64,000 nt of DNA from Vulcanimicrobiota bacterium (GTDB taxonomy: Bacteria; Vulcanimicrobiota; Vulcanimicrobiia; Vulcanimicrobiales; Vulcanimicrobiaceae), in assembly GCA_003151115.1 (NCBI GenBank), contig PLWS01000005.1, positions 124,001-188,000 on the forward strand, in the 5' to 3' direction. Of this stretch, positions 1 to 9,774 are shown piece by piece. Numbering within the stretch: position 1 is the first letter of the stretch; each line of letters opens with the position of its first letter. The notes below the pieces were generated by a model that saw nothing but the letters and a program-made list of their open reading frames with translations, searched no databases and was not told the origin of the DNA. The translations under genes and the position numbers were made by a program.

Positions 1-396
1 CGTCCGGCCTGCCACGAGCGGCGATGTGCTGAACCGTTTGTCCGACTCGCCGCCGAACCGCAGGCGCACGCGCTGATGCCCGGCGTCGACGATGGACGGC
101 GCTCGTGAAAAGGGAATGACGCTTGCAACGCCCGGCACGCTCTGCTGCACGAGCGCGAGATCGCTGAGTTTGAGCGCGGCCCGGACCACGTTCCCCTGCG
201 AGGCTTTTGGAAAGACGAAGAACGTATTGGCGTTGGTCCCTTTGAAGATGCCGCTGACCGCGCCGGCCATGCCTTGCGCGGCAACTTGCACCGATACGAT
301 GGTCGCCACGCCCACGACCAATCCGATGACCGTCAAAATCGAGCGCGTCCGGTTCGCGAGCAGCACCCGGAATGCTTCAATGAAATAAGCGAACAT
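1..396 (-). CDS. FtsX/MacB-like ABC transporter permease, N-terminal part (truncated by window edge)
   Basis: Reverse strand reads MFAYFIEAFRVLLANRTRSILTVIGLVVGVATIVSVQVAAQGMAG..., typical of MacB_PCD. Its ATG overlaps the upstream gene's TGA. Confidence 0.85.
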   Translation of the reverse strand, partial: MFAYFIEAFRVLLANRTRSILTVIGLVVGVATIVSVQVAAQGMAGAVSGIFKGTNANTFFVFPKASQGNVVRAALKLSDLALVQQSVPGVASVIPFSRAPSIVDAGHQRVRLRFGGESDKRFSTSPLVAGRT

Positions 397-1589
397 CAGC
401 CGCGCAGCGCTTCCACGGGGTCGAGCTTGCCGGCGCGCGCCGCCGGATAAGAACCGAAGCCGATTCCGACGGCCAGTGAAAATCCCGCCGCGATGGCAAT
501 GACCAGCGCCCACGGTACCGGCGCAGCGCCGACGCTTTGCGCGATGACCGGAAGCATGAAGATGACGATCGACACGCCGATGATCGTACCGATCAATCCG
601 CCTCCCAGCGAGAGGAGAGTGGCTTCGATCAAAAATTGGACGGCGATCTCTTGTGCGTTGGCGCCAATCGATTTGCGGATCCCAATCTCGCGCGTTCGCT
701 CGCTTACCGATACGAGCATAATGTTCATGATGCCGACGCCCGCAACGAACAAAGCGACTCCGCCGATAAATGTCAGTCCCACGCCGATGAAGTTGATCAC
801 GTTTACGAATATGGCGTTAAATGCCAGCTGATCTTGCACCGTGTATTCCGCGTGCGGGTGTATGCGTGCCATTGCGGCTTTTACGTCCATGATGACCTGC
901 ACGGGGTTCTGCGAGCGGCTCACGGGCCAAAACTCGATGAAATCGATCGGGCCGGGCGCGATGCGGCGCATCGTCGTGTATGGTATGTAGATCGTTTCGC
1001 CGATCAAACTGCGAAACAGATTGGCCTTAATCGAAACGACGCCGATGACCGTGAGTCGTTGCGTACCCACGTTAATCGTGCGTCCGACCGCACCGCCGTT
1101 TGGGAAAAAGGACTGAGCTGCATCGTGGGAGAGCACTGCAACATTCGCGCCTGCCGCCACGTCGTTCGTATCGAGCAAGCGCCCTGAATCGACGATAAAT
1201 CCCGTCTCCTGTGTCAGTTCGCGCGTAGACTCGACGCTGATGAACGCGCTTTTTCCGCTGACGGTCACGCGGTAGTTACGCTGCTGATAGAACGGGATGG
1301 CGCGTGAAACCGAGCCGGAAGCGTATGACTGCATCAGCGCGGCGTCGCGGTAGTACATCGTGGCCTCGGCCGGATTATTTTGCGATTGGTCGGGCACGAC
1401 GATGAATCCCGGATCGCCTCCGCTCGCGATCGCCTGCTTCATTCCGCCGGATGCGGCTTGGCTCAAGCCGAGAACGGCAATGACCGAGGCGATGCCGATG
1501 ATCATTCCCAACGCGGAAAGGGCCGATCGCGACCGGTTCCGCCAGATGCTTTCGAACGCTTCCGGGATGTAGGCCAGAAAGCGCGACAT
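396..1589 (-). CDS. FtsX/MacB-like ABC transporter permease
   Basis: 397 aa; RNRSRSALSALGMIIGIASVIAVLGL N-terminus and GIMNIMLVSVSERTREIGIRKSIGA motif. Confidence 0.93.
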   Translation of the reverse strand: MSRFLAYIPEAFESIWRNRSRSALSALGMIIGIASVIAVLGLSQAASGGMKQAIASGGDPGFIVVPDQSQNNPAEATMYYRDAALMQSYASGSVSRAIPFYQQRNYRVTVSGKSAFISVESTRELTQETGFIVDSGRLLDTNDVAAGANVAVLSHDAAQSFFPNGGAVGRTINVGTQRLTVIGVVSIKANLFRSLIGETIYIPYTTMRRIAPGPIDFIEFWPVSRSQNPVQVIMDVKAAMARIHPHAEYTVQDQLAFNAIFVNVINFIGVGLTFIGGVALFVAGVGIMNIMLVSVSERTREIGIRKSIGANAQEIAVQFLIEATLLSLGGGLIGTIIGVSIVIFMLPVIAQSVGAAPVPWALVIAIAAGFSLAVGIGFGSYPAARAGKLDPVEALRG

Positions 1590-2884
1590 CAGCTCGCCGG
1601 TGTCGCCTTACCCGCCGGCGTCGTCGTGACGTTTTGCCCGTCGTGCAGCAGCGGGTCTTTTGCGGCAACGATCGAGTCACCCGGGAGCAGACCCGACTTC
1701 ACCACGGTCTGCGTATCGTTCTTCGGGCCGGTACCGACGTACGTCTTTACCAGTTTGCGATTGCGAACGACGTACACGTAGGAGCCTTTGCCGTCTTTGT
1801 TGAGCGCCGCGCTCGGAACGACGATGGCGTTGCGTACGTCGGTTGTGAGGATATCGACGTCCACGCTCATACCGTCGCGCAAGAAGCTCGGCGCACCGTC
1901 GAGACGAATCGTCGTTACGACTTGCTTCGCCGTGCTCGATGGGTCGGTCGACTTCGTTGCGACCGGCGCGATTACCGAGACGTAACCGGTAAGCGTGCGT
2001 CCCGGAAAATCCTCGCCGGTGATCTTCGCGCGCTGGCCGGTTCTAACGTTGATGATATCTTGTTCGTCGACTTGCGCCTTCACGATGAATCCGCCGCCGG
2101 CCGCGATGGTGAAGAGCCCTTGACCCGCGGTCACCGGATCGCCCGGACGCAGCTGCGTGAGCGGATCGGCCGGCTGCGAAGCAACGGTTTGGATGGTTCC
2201 GTCGACCGGCGCGGTGATGCGCGTAAATCCGAGTTGCTGCTGATTGGATTGGTTGACGATCGCGGCTTTTTGCGCGGCCGCTTGCGCGTACTGCACGCTG
2301 TTTTGGCCGTAGCCGGTGACCGCGCCGAGTTGCATCTGGCGGAGCGCCTGATCGTACTGCACTTGCGCTTGATCGAGCTTGGCCTTGTCGACGTCGAGCT
2401 GGTTGCGCGGAATCGCCTTGTTGTTGTAGAGGCTGACGTCGGCTTTATAGATGCGCATGGCTTCGTCGAGATTGCTCTTGGCGGTTTGCACCGCTGCCTC
2501 GTAGGAAACTTTGGCGTTTTGTTCGTTGACCCGGGCGGTGCTGATGTTTGCAGCCGCGGAGGTGTAGTCGGCTTGCGAGCCGGCGGCGGTTGCCTGAAGC
2601 GTCGGGTTCACGACGGTCGCGAGCAGTTGCCCGGCAGCGACGTTGTCGCCCGCTTTGACATAAATCTGCTCGAGGTTTCCGGAAATCAGCGCGGGGATCG
2701 TGGCAACCCGGGGACGCTGAACCGTTCCGGTTTCCGGAAGGCTGGTGCTGAACGTCGTCCGCTTCACCGTAGTGACCGTGACCGCGGTCGTCGTGCTCTG
2801 GCCCCGCTGGACAAAAACCCCTATTGCGATGACCAAGACGCCGGCGGCCGCGATGATCAGCAGGTTACGAATGCGTTTGTTCAT
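1589..2884 (-). CDS. HlyD/MacA-like periplasmic adaptor (membrane fusion protein)
   Basis: 431 aa; N-terminal TM, lipoyl-like and coiled-coil regions, located in an efflux operon. Confidence 0.9.
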   Translation of the reverse strand: MNKRIRNLLIIAAAGVLVIAIGVFVQRGQSTTTAVTVTTVKRTTFSTSLPETGTVQRPRVATIPALISGNLEQIYVKAGDNVAAGQLLATVVNPTLQATAAGSQADYTSAAANISTARVNEQNAKVSYEAAVQTAKSNLDEAMRIYKADVSLYNNKAIPRNQLDVDKAKLDQAQVQYDQALRQMQLGAVTGYGQNSVQYAQAAAQKAAIVNQSNQQQLGFTRITAPVDGTIQTVASQPADPLTQLRPGDPVTAGQGLFTIAAGGGFIVKAQVDEQDIINVRTGQRAKITGEDFPGRTLTGYVSVIAPVATKSTDPSSTAKQVVTTIRLDGAPSFLRDGMSVDVDILTTDVRNAIVVPSAALNKDGKGSYVYVVRNRKLVKTYVGTGPKNDTQTVVKSGLLPGDSIVAAKDPLLHDGQNVTTTPAGKATPAS

Positions 2885-2899
2885 CTTGAGAACTCCGTG

Positions 2900-4294
2900 C
2901 TATAGTCCCGCGACCGCGCTTGGCGCATCATAGATGCCCAGCGCAACGCGCAATTTGATGACCGCTTCGACATAAGCGACGCGGGCGTTGTAGAGGTCGA
3001 TCTGTGAAGACTGCGCCGCTTCTTGCGCTTGCAAGACGTCGCTTATTGCAATGAGCCCGCTCTGGTACTGCAGTTGCGCTACGCGCGCGGATTCCACCGC
3101 GGCCCGCACTTCGCCACCGGCGTACTGCAATTGTGCCTTGGCGGTTTGCGCGGCGCGGTAAGCTTGGCGCACTTCAAGCGCGACCTGGCCGTTGGTCGTG
3201 TCGAGTGCGTTCTGCGCAGCCGCTACCTGCGCGTCGTCGTTTTGGCGTTCGGCCCGGCGCGCGCCGTAATCCCACAGCGGCAGCGAAAACGTGCTGATTG
3301 CTTGCAGCTGCCAGAATCCCGGCGATCCGCGTGGGACTTTAGGCGCTTGACCCGGCGGAAACTGCGAATCGAGCTGCTGCTGCAGCAGCACGGCATTGGT
3401 CGGCGAGAATTGGTTGCCGAAAAACGCCGACATTTGAACCTGCGGAAAAAGTTCGCGATCGAACCCCTTGCGCGTCAGCTGCGCGGCCGACAAATTGGAT
3501 TGCGCGCTGACCACGTCCGGCCGGTTGCCTTGCGCGATCGCGATCAGGCGATCGAGCGGCTCCGGCGGAAGCGGCGGCTGAGCAATTTGCGACGGGATCT
3601 CAAACGCCGTGTCCAGCGGCGCTCCGATCAGCTGCGCCAGCGTTTCTCGCGCATCGGCAGCCTGCGATCGATCGGCAACCAGCGTGGAGCGGCTTTTCTC
3701 TTCGGAAGCTTGCGCCCGCAGCACGTCCACGCCGGCGGCGACGCCGGCGCGTTCCTTGGCTTGCGCAACCGTCAGGAGCACGTGCTGATACGAAACGTCG
3801 GACGCGGCCAGGCGCGCGGTTTCGTCCTTGGTTGCGATGTCGTAGAAATCAGCCGCAACGCTGTTGGCGAGCTGATCGCGAATCCGGCGTAAGTCCGCTT
3901 GCGCGCCCGCTTCCTGCGCCCTCGCAGCAAACGCTTGGAGCGTCGAAAGAAAACCCGTGTCGAACGTGTAGTTCGTTCCGACTTGCGCGGTGTTTTGACT
4001 GAACGTGCGCTGCTGCGAGAGACCGGCGATGGCGAAACTGCCTTGCAGATTGTTCGATTTTTGCGCGTAGTTTTGCAGCTGCCCGGTCAAGTTCGGCAGC
4101 GAAGCCGAATGCAGGCTGATGTATTGCTGATGAAGCTGCGCGACGACGGCCTGCTGCTTGATCACCTGCGGGCTGTGCTCGATTGCATAGCGCACGGTCG
4201 CCGCCAAGTTTAAACCTGCGGCGTCGGCCGAAGCCGGCGCCGCAAGCGAGAGAGTGACCAACGCTGCCGCTATTGCGGAACCGCGAAGACTCAT
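2900..4294 (-). CDS. TolC-family outer membrane efflux protein
   Basis: 464 aa; signal peptide, two TolC-type repeats (NRPDVVSAQSNLSAAQL, YQSGLIAISDVLQAQEA). Confidence 0.9.
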   Translation of the reverse strand: MSLRGSAIAAALVTLSLAAPASADAAGLNLAATVRYAIEHSPQVIKQQAVVAQLHQQYISLHSASLPNLTGQLQNYAQKSNNLQGSFAIAGLSQQRTFSQNTAQVGTNYTFDTGFLSTLQAFAARAQEAGAQADLRRIRDQLANSVAADFYDIATKDETARLAASDVSYQHVLLTVAQAKERAGVAAGVDVLRAQASEEKSRSTLVADRSQAADARETLAQLIGAPLDTAFEIPSQIAQPPLPPEPLDRLIAIAQGNRPDVVSAQSNLSAAQLTRKGFDRELFPQVQMSAFFGNQFSPTNAVLLQQQLDSQFPPGQAPKVPRGSPGFWQLQAISTFSLPLWDYGARRAERQNDDAQVAAAQNALDTTNGQVALEVRQAYRAAQTAKAQLQYAGGEVRAAVESARVAQLQYQSGLIAISDVLQAQEAAQSSQIDLYNARVAYVEAVIKLRVALGIYDAPSAVAGL

Positions 4295-4301
4295 CGTTAC
4301 C

Positions 4302-5051
4302 TTACATGAATCCCGCGTTGTGCGCCGCGCCGAACGCTCCGGCAGCCAGCAGCGCGCCGAGCAGCGTAATCAACGCGGCAAATGTCCAGGCGACGCCCGG
4401 AGTCGTTCGCGCTGTAACGCGCAGCATCGTCGCGTTGAGGAATAATCCCCAGAGCGAGAAGATGCTGATGCCGGCGAGGAACGTGACCAGCGCGGGTGAG
4501 GCGTGCGGTGCGAGATATGCTAAACTCGGCATGGCCCGCGCGACATCCATGGTACTGTTAAACGCGTCGGGTCCGCGCAGCATCGTGATGATGCCGACGA
4601 CTATCGATCCGAGGCCGAACGTTGGGACGGCGATGTTCATCGACCCCGCCCACAAGCGTTTGAAATCGGCTTGGCCTTTTCCAACCGCGTTTCCGATCAA
4701 GGTGAACAGCGTGTTGAAGAGTACGATGATGAACAACGTGATGGCAACCGTTATATAGGGGAACACCGACGGCTGTCCCGCCCGCGCGACGATTTCAGCC
4801 TTTTTCTCCGGCGTCAGGTTCGCGAAGAACGAGCTCGTCGCCATCATCTGCTGGGTTGTGGCAACGCCCGCGTGACGCGCCGCAGGTCCCTGCAGATAGG
4901 TTCCAATCAAAAGCAGTACGATCGCGATGAGGCAAGCCCAACCCCAGGTCGGAGCGACTCGCAACGTTTCAAATGCGTCGGACGGCGCCGCTATTGTATT
5001 TATAACGGTAGATAAACCGTTTGCTTTAGCAGCCGGAGCTGAGCTTTCCAT
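4302..5051 (-). CDS. Yip1-domain-like integral membrane protein
   Basis: 249 aa polytopic protein at the head of the efflux operon. Confidence 0.7.
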   Translation of the reverse strand: MESSAPAAKANGLSTVINTIAAPSDAFETLRVAPTWGWACLIAIVLLLIGTYLQGPAARHAGVATTQQMMATSSFFANLTPEKKAEIVARAGQPSVFPYITVAITLFIIVLFNTLFTLIGNAVGKGQADFKRLWAGSMNIAVPTFGLGSIVVGIITMLRGPDAFNSTMDVARAMPSLAYLAPHASPALVTFLAGISIFSLWGLFLNATMLRVTARTTPGVAWTFAALITLLGALLAAGAFGAAHNAGFM

Positions 5052-5144
5052 GGAATCTTCCCTCCCGTTAGAAACGGAACGTCACCGTCCGGCAATACGC
5101 CGTCGGCTCCCGGATTGTTTCACGGACGCGGCGAGCGCCGCCTT

Positions 5145-5429
5145 TTAGGGATGCGGGGACGCGGTAATCTGCCGTTCCACCGCTCGCCTCACGCGGTCGA
5201 GCTGAAGTTCGTGCAATTCTAACAGTTTGAGCTGAAGGATGATGCGCGCGCGGCGCAAGGCGCGGCGGGAGTAGATTTCGATTCCGGGCGCCGGCTGCGC
5301 GAGGATCGGGTGTCCGGAGTGGCGCGAGTGGCGGTGATGGCCCGCCGACGCAGCAAGCAGGCAGAGCGAGGTCAGCGCCAGCGCGGCGCGGTATCGGTCG
5401 AGCATGATAGCCTCCGCCGCTCCAATCAC
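5145..5429 (-). CDS. Small hypothetical secreted protein
   Basis: 94 aa with a hydrophobic N-terminal segment; no family recognised. Confidence 0.45.
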   Translation of the reverse strand: MIGAAEAIMLDRYRAALALTSLCLLAASAGHHRHSRHSGHPILAQPAPGIEIYSRRALRRARIILQLKLLELHELQLDRVRRAVERQITASPHP

Positions 5430-5456
5430 GCTCTGCGCCCTTAATGTAAAGATGCG

Positions 5457-7151
5457 GTGAACTCAAACGCGCTAACGGTCCCGGATTCTCCGGCCGGCCC
5501 CTACCTCCGGGTCATTCCGCTTGGCGGCTGCGGCGAGATTGGCCGCAACATGACCGTGATCGAGACCGACCAGGATCTGGTTGTAGTCGACTGCGGCCTG
5601 ATGTTTCCCGACGAAGAGATGTACGGCGTCGACATCGTCATCAACGATTTCACGTATGTGCGCGAGCGCCGCGACAAGTTCCGGGCGCTGCTGGTAACGC
5701 ACGGGCATGAAGATCATATCGGCGGCATCCCCTATCTTTTGCGCGAGTTCAACGTGCCGGTGGTCGGCACGGCGCTGACGATCGCGCTGATCAAAGCAAA
5801 ATCGCGCGATCATAAAATGATCGGCGAAGCGCAGCTCGTCACGGTGAAACCGGGCGATCGCGTGCGCTATGGATCGATCGAAACGGAATTCGTGCACATC
5901 AACCACTCGGTCTCCGGCGCTTGCGCGCTCGCCTTGCGCACGGAGACGGGAACCGTTTTCCACACCGGCGACTTCAAGTTCGATCAAACGCCGATCGACG
6001 GCCGCCCGGCGGATTTTGCGTCCATCGCCCGCATCGGTGACGAGGGCGTGCTCTGCATGCTTTCGGACAGCACCAATGCCGAACGTCCGGGGCACACGCT
6101 TTCGGAAAGAATCGTCGGGGAAGCGTTCACCAACGTATTTTCAAAAGCCAAGGGCCGGATCATCGTCGCTTCGTTTGCGTCCAACGTGCCGCGCATCCAG
6201 CAAGTGATCGATCACGCGATCACGTTCGACCGCAAGATCGCGTTTCTCGGACGATCGCTCACCAACGTCGTGCACTTCGCATCGGAGCTCGGCTACCTGA
6301 ACGTGCCTGCCGATCGGACGATACGCGTGGAAGAGATCGAAGAACTTCCGCCCGAGAAAGTCGTCGTGATGACGACCGGTTCGCAGGGCGAACCGATGAG
6401 CGGGCTTACGCGCATGTCGGTGCGCGATAATCCGCGGCTGAAGATCGTGCCGGGCGACACGGTCGTGATCAGCGCGACGCCGATTCCGGGCAACGAAAAA
6501 GGCGTCTACAAAACGATTGACAACCTGTACCGGCTCGGCGCAATCGTCGTGCACGGCACCGACGGGCGCTCGCACGTCTCCGGGCACGGATCGCAAGAAG
6601 AGCTGCTGCTCATGCTCAACTTGGTGCGCCCGGAGTTTTTCGTTCCGGTGCACGGTGAATACCGCATGCTCGTGCAGCACGGCAAGCTCGCGCAGCGCAC
6701 GGGCGTCGACGCGCGCAGTGTCTTCGTGGTAGAGAACGGCGACGTGCTCGAATTCACGCGCGACTACGCCGACAAGATTGGCAAGACGTACGGCGGCCAC
6801 GTATTCGTCGATGGCTCCGGCGTTGGCGACGTTGGAGAAGCCGTCTTGCGCGACCGTCGTTTACTCGCGGCCGACGGTTTCATGATGGTCGTCGTCGCGA
6901 TCGATAGTGAGGAAGGGCGCGTCATCACCGGCCCCGACATCATCTCGCGCGGCGTTTTTTACATGCCCGATGCGGGCGGCGTGTTGGACGAATTGCGTTC
7001 CGAACTCACGGCGTTGATCCAGGAGGTTTCGGTCGAAGGGATTCGCGACGTCAACACGGTCAAAGAACACATACGCGAAGGATTAGCAAAAGCCATCATG
7101 ACTCGCTATAAGCGGCGGCCCGTTATCGTCCCGGTCGTTATGGAGGTATGA
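5457..7151 (+). CDS. rnj: Ribonuclease J (MBL-fold RNase)
   Basis: 564 aa; IPLGGCGEIGRNM, THGHEDHIGGIPYLL, SHVSGHGSQEELLLML motifs; GTG start. Confidence 0.95.
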   Translation: MNSNALTVPDSPAGPYLRVIPLGGCGEIGRNMTVIETDQDLVVVDCGLMFPDEEMYGVDIVINDFTYVRERRDKFRALLVTHGHEDHIGGIPYLLREFNVPVVGTALTIALIKAKSRDHKMIGEAQLVTVKPGDRVRYGSIETEFVHINHSVSGACALALRTETGTVFHTGDFKFDQTPIDGRPADFASIARIGDEGVLCMLSDSTNAERPGHTLSERIVGEAFTNVFSKAKGRIIVASFASNVPRIQQVIDHAITFDRKIAFLGRSLTNVVHFASELGYLNVPADRTIRVEEIEELPPEKVVVMTTGSQGEPMSGLTRMSVRDNPRLKIVPGDTVVISATPIPGNEKGVYKTIDNLYRLGAIVVHGTDGRSHVSGHGSQEELLLMLNLVRPEFFVPVHGEYRMLVQHGKLAQRTGVDARSVFVVENGDVLEFTRDYADKIGKTYGGHVFVDGSGVGDVGEAVLRDRRLLAADGFMMVVVAIDSEEGRVITGPDIISRGVFYMPDAGGVLDELRSELTALIQEVSVEGIRDVNTVKEHIREGLAKAIMTRYKRRPVIVPVVMEV

Positions 7152-7157
7152 CTTGTT

Positions 7158-7472
7158 TTGAAAACCCGCAAACAATTTATCGCCGTAGCTGCTGCCGGTG
7201 CGGGCGCGCTGCTGGCAGCTCCCGCGAGCGCACAAACATCACCAATGCCTGCCCCATCGGCGGCGCCCGCGCCTAAGAAGGCGTCGGAGGCCGCGACCGC
7301 ACTGGCGGCGCGCATGCGCGCGTTCGATCCGAAACTTACCGACGAAGAGCTCGCGACGATCGCCGAAGGCATCGACGGCAATCTGCAGATCGGGCGCGGC
7401 CTCAATCCGAAAGGCAAGTCCATTCCGAATTCGGTCGAGCCGGCGACTTCATTTAAGGTGCTTACGTCATGA
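7158..7472 (+). CDS. Small secreted protein preceding amidase
   Basis: Signal peptide MKTRKQFIAVAAAGAGALLAAPASAQ; TTG start; ATGA overlap with the next gene. Confidence 0.7.
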   Translation: MKTRKQFIAVAAAGAGALLAAPASAQTSPMPAPSAAPAPKKASEAATALAARMRAFDPKLTDEELATIAEGIDGNLQIGRGLNPKGKSIPNSVEPATSFKVLTS

Positions 7473-8872
7473 CCGAAGAGCAGCTGGCATTTTCCGACGC
7501 AACCACACTCGGGTCGCTGATCGCGGCTAAAAAAGTTTCATCCGTCGAACTCACAAAAATGTACCTCGCCCGTTTAGAAAAATACGGGAGAACCTACGGC
7601 GCGGTCGTGACGATCATGCACGACCGTGCGATGCGAGAGGCACGCAGCGCCGACCGCGAGCTAGCGGCTGGAAAATCGCGCGGCCCGTTGCACGGAGTTC
7701 CGTACGGCGTTAAAGACTTGCTCGCCGCCGCCGGAGCGCCGACGACGTGGGGCGCTGCGCCTTACCGCAACCAAGTTTTCAGGTATGACGCGACGGTCGT
7801 GCAGAAATTGCGCGCAGCTGGCGGCGTGCTGTTGGCAAAGCTTGCCATGGTGGAGTTGGCTGGCGGATTCGGTTATGACGATGCCGATGCGTCATTTACC
7901 GGGCCCGGCAGAACGCCGTGGAATCGCGACTACTGGAGCGGCGGATCTTCGAGCGGACCGGGCGCAGCCGTCGCGGCCGGCTTAGTTGGCTTCGCGATCG
8001 GATCCGAAACGAACGGTTCGATCATGGCGCCCGCCGCTTATTGCGGCGTCACGGGATTGCGTCCGACGTACGGGCGCGTGAGCCGCCACGGCGCGATGGC
8101 TCTGATGTGGACGTCGGATAAACTGGGACCGTTGTGCCGCTCCGCGCGCGACTCAGAACTCGTTCTGCGCGCGATCGCGGGACACGATCCCGCGGATCGC
8201 ACCTCGCTCGACGCGCCGTTTCCGAAAGTGCGCGGCCGTAAGCCGAAGATCGGCGTGCTGGCGCGCTCGACCGAGCGCATCATGCCCGCCGTTGCCAACA
8301 ACTTCATGGTTTCGCTCGAAGTGCTGCGCGAATTAGCCGACGTCGTCACCAACGTCGCGCTGCCGCGCGGGAATTACGGCGCGACGTTCGAGGCAATTTT
8401 CAACGGCGAATGCGCTTCGGTTTTTCGCGATCTGGTCGAGAGCGGAAAATCTCGCGAGCTGCAATCCACGGACGATCGCCTGGGCGGCTACCAAGTCTAC
8501 AACGCGCTCGCGGTCGACTACGTCGACGGCATGCGCCGCCGCACGATGCTCAACGAGGCGGTCGGCAAAGCCTTCGCCGGCTACGATGCAATCGTTCATC
8601 CGACACGCTCTACGGTTTCATATCCCGTCGGCATCAAGTTCGAAAAAGCGTATCCCGCAAAATACAACGGCGTGACCGGTTTGGGGAGTCCGGGGAACTT
8701 GGCGGGTCTGCCCGAGATTAGCGTGCCAAATGGTTTCGGCGATCACAACTTGCCGACGGGTCTTGCGATGATGGGGCGCGCGTGGGGCGAGATGCAGATC
8801 ACCCAGATTGCCAAGGCTTATCAGGCGCGCACGAAGTTTCATACGATGCATCCGAAGCTCGTCGTCGTCTAG
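7469..8872 (+). CDS. Amidase (amidase-signature family)
   Basis: 467 aa; GVPYGVKDLL, GGSSSGPGAAVAAGL, GSETNGSIMAPAAYCGVTGLRPTYGRVSR. Confidence 0.92.
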   Translation: MTEEQLAFSDATTLGSLIAAKKVSSVELTKMYLARLEKYGRTYGAVVTIMHDRAMREARSADRELAAGKSRGPLHGVPYGVKDLLAAAGAPTTWGAAPYRNQVFRYDATVVQKLRAAGGVLLAKLAMVELAGGFGYDDADASFTGPGRTPWNRDYWSGGSSSGPGAAVAAGLVGFAIGSETNGSIMAPAAYCGVTGLRPTYGRVSRHGAMALMWTSDKLGPLCRSARDSELVLRAIAGHDPADRTSLDAPFPKVRGRKPKIGVLARSTERIMPAVANNFMVSLEVLRELADVVTNVALPRGNYGATFEAIFNGECASVFRDLVESGKSRELQSTDDRLGGYQVYNALAVDYVDGMRRRTMLNEAVGKAFAGYDAIVHPTRSTVSYPVGIKFEKAYPAKYNGVTGLGSPGNLAGLPEISVPNGFGDHNLPTGLAMMGRAWGEMQITQIAKAYQARTKFHTMHPKLVVV

Positions 8873-8889
8873 ACCGGCCGCCCTAGCGC

Positions 8890-9771
8890 ATGGATGTAAC
8901 GCTCGCGGCGGCGACGGAGCAGATTGCGCCGGGGCGCGGTTATTTTGCCGACGTCTGGCGCCGGCTGATAAAATCGCCCGGCGCCCTGATAGGTTTGGGA
9001 CTCATCGGCGTGCTTGTTTTTACGGCCGCCTTCGCGCCGCTGATCGCGCACACCGATCCGCTGGCGCAAAACCTTGCGCAACAGTCGCTGCACCCAAGCC
9101 TCGCGCATCCGTTCGGCACCGACAAACTTGGGCGCGACCTCTTTTCGCGGATCGTGTACGGGTCGCGCATTTCGATCCGCATCGGTTTCTTGGCGGTGGG
9201 CATCGCCATCACGATCGGCACGTTCTTCGGCGTGGCCGGTGGCTACTTAGGCAAAGGCGTGGACTCGTCGATCATGGCGGTGATGGACGTGATGCTCGCT
9301 TTTCCTTCGATCATTTTGGCCATCGGCATCACCACGATACTGGGGCCGAGCATCAATCACTTGATGATCGCCGTCGGCATCGTCTACATTCCGCAGTACG
9401 CGCGGCTGGCACGATCCTCGGTTCTGGGCGTTAAAGAACTTGAGTACGTCGAAGCGGCCAAAGCACTCGGAGCGCGCGTCCCGCGCATTCTCTGGCGCCA
9501 TGTTCTGCCGAATATTCTCGCGCCGCTGATCGTGCAGGCGATGCTCGGCATCGGCACGGCGGAGCTGGAAGCTGCAGGGCTTTCGTATTTGGGTTTGGGA
9601 GCGCGGCCGCCGGCGCCGGAATGGGGCGCGATGCTCAACGACGCGCGCGATTACTGGCTCTCCGCCCCATGGGCGCTGATTTTTCCGGGAATAGCGATTA
9701 CGCTAATGGTTTTGGGTTTCAATCTCTTGGGCGACGGCTTGCGCGACGCGCTCGATCCCACGCAGCGGTAG
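8890..9771 (+). CDS. DppC/OppC-like ABC transporter permease
   Basis: 293 aa; HPFGTDKLGRDLFSRIVYGSRIS, ARSSVLGVKELEYVEAAKALGA, GDGLRDALDP. Confidence 0.93.
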   Translation: MDVTLAAATEQIAPGRGYFADVWRRLIKSPGALIGLGLIGVLVFTAAFAPLIAHTDPLAQNLAQQSLHPSLAHPFGTDKLGRDLFSRIVYGSRISIRIGFLAVGIAITIGTFFGVAGGYLGKGVDSSIMAVMDVMLAFPSIILAIGITTILGPSINHLMIAVGIVYIPQYARLARSSVLGVKELEYVEAAKALGARVPRILWRHVLPNILAPLIVQAMLGIGTAELEAAGLSYLGLGARPPAPEWGAMLNDARDYWLSAPWALIFPGIAITLMVLGFNLLGDGLRDALDPTQR

Positions 9772-9774
9772 AGT

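Noticed and set aside
1634-2905. 423-aa plus-strand ORF
   Set aside because: Antisense to the clear MacA-like gene; Arg-rich shadow ORF of GC-rich DNA.
3365-3395. CTGCTGCTGCAGCAGCAG palindrome
   Set aside because: Inside the TolC coding sequence and explained by Gln/Leu codons.
5068-5466. Minus-strand ORF ending TVTFRF, like an outer-membrane barrel C-terminus
   Set aside because: Only the last few residues fit; the rest is Arg/Pro-rich and overlaps another ORF.
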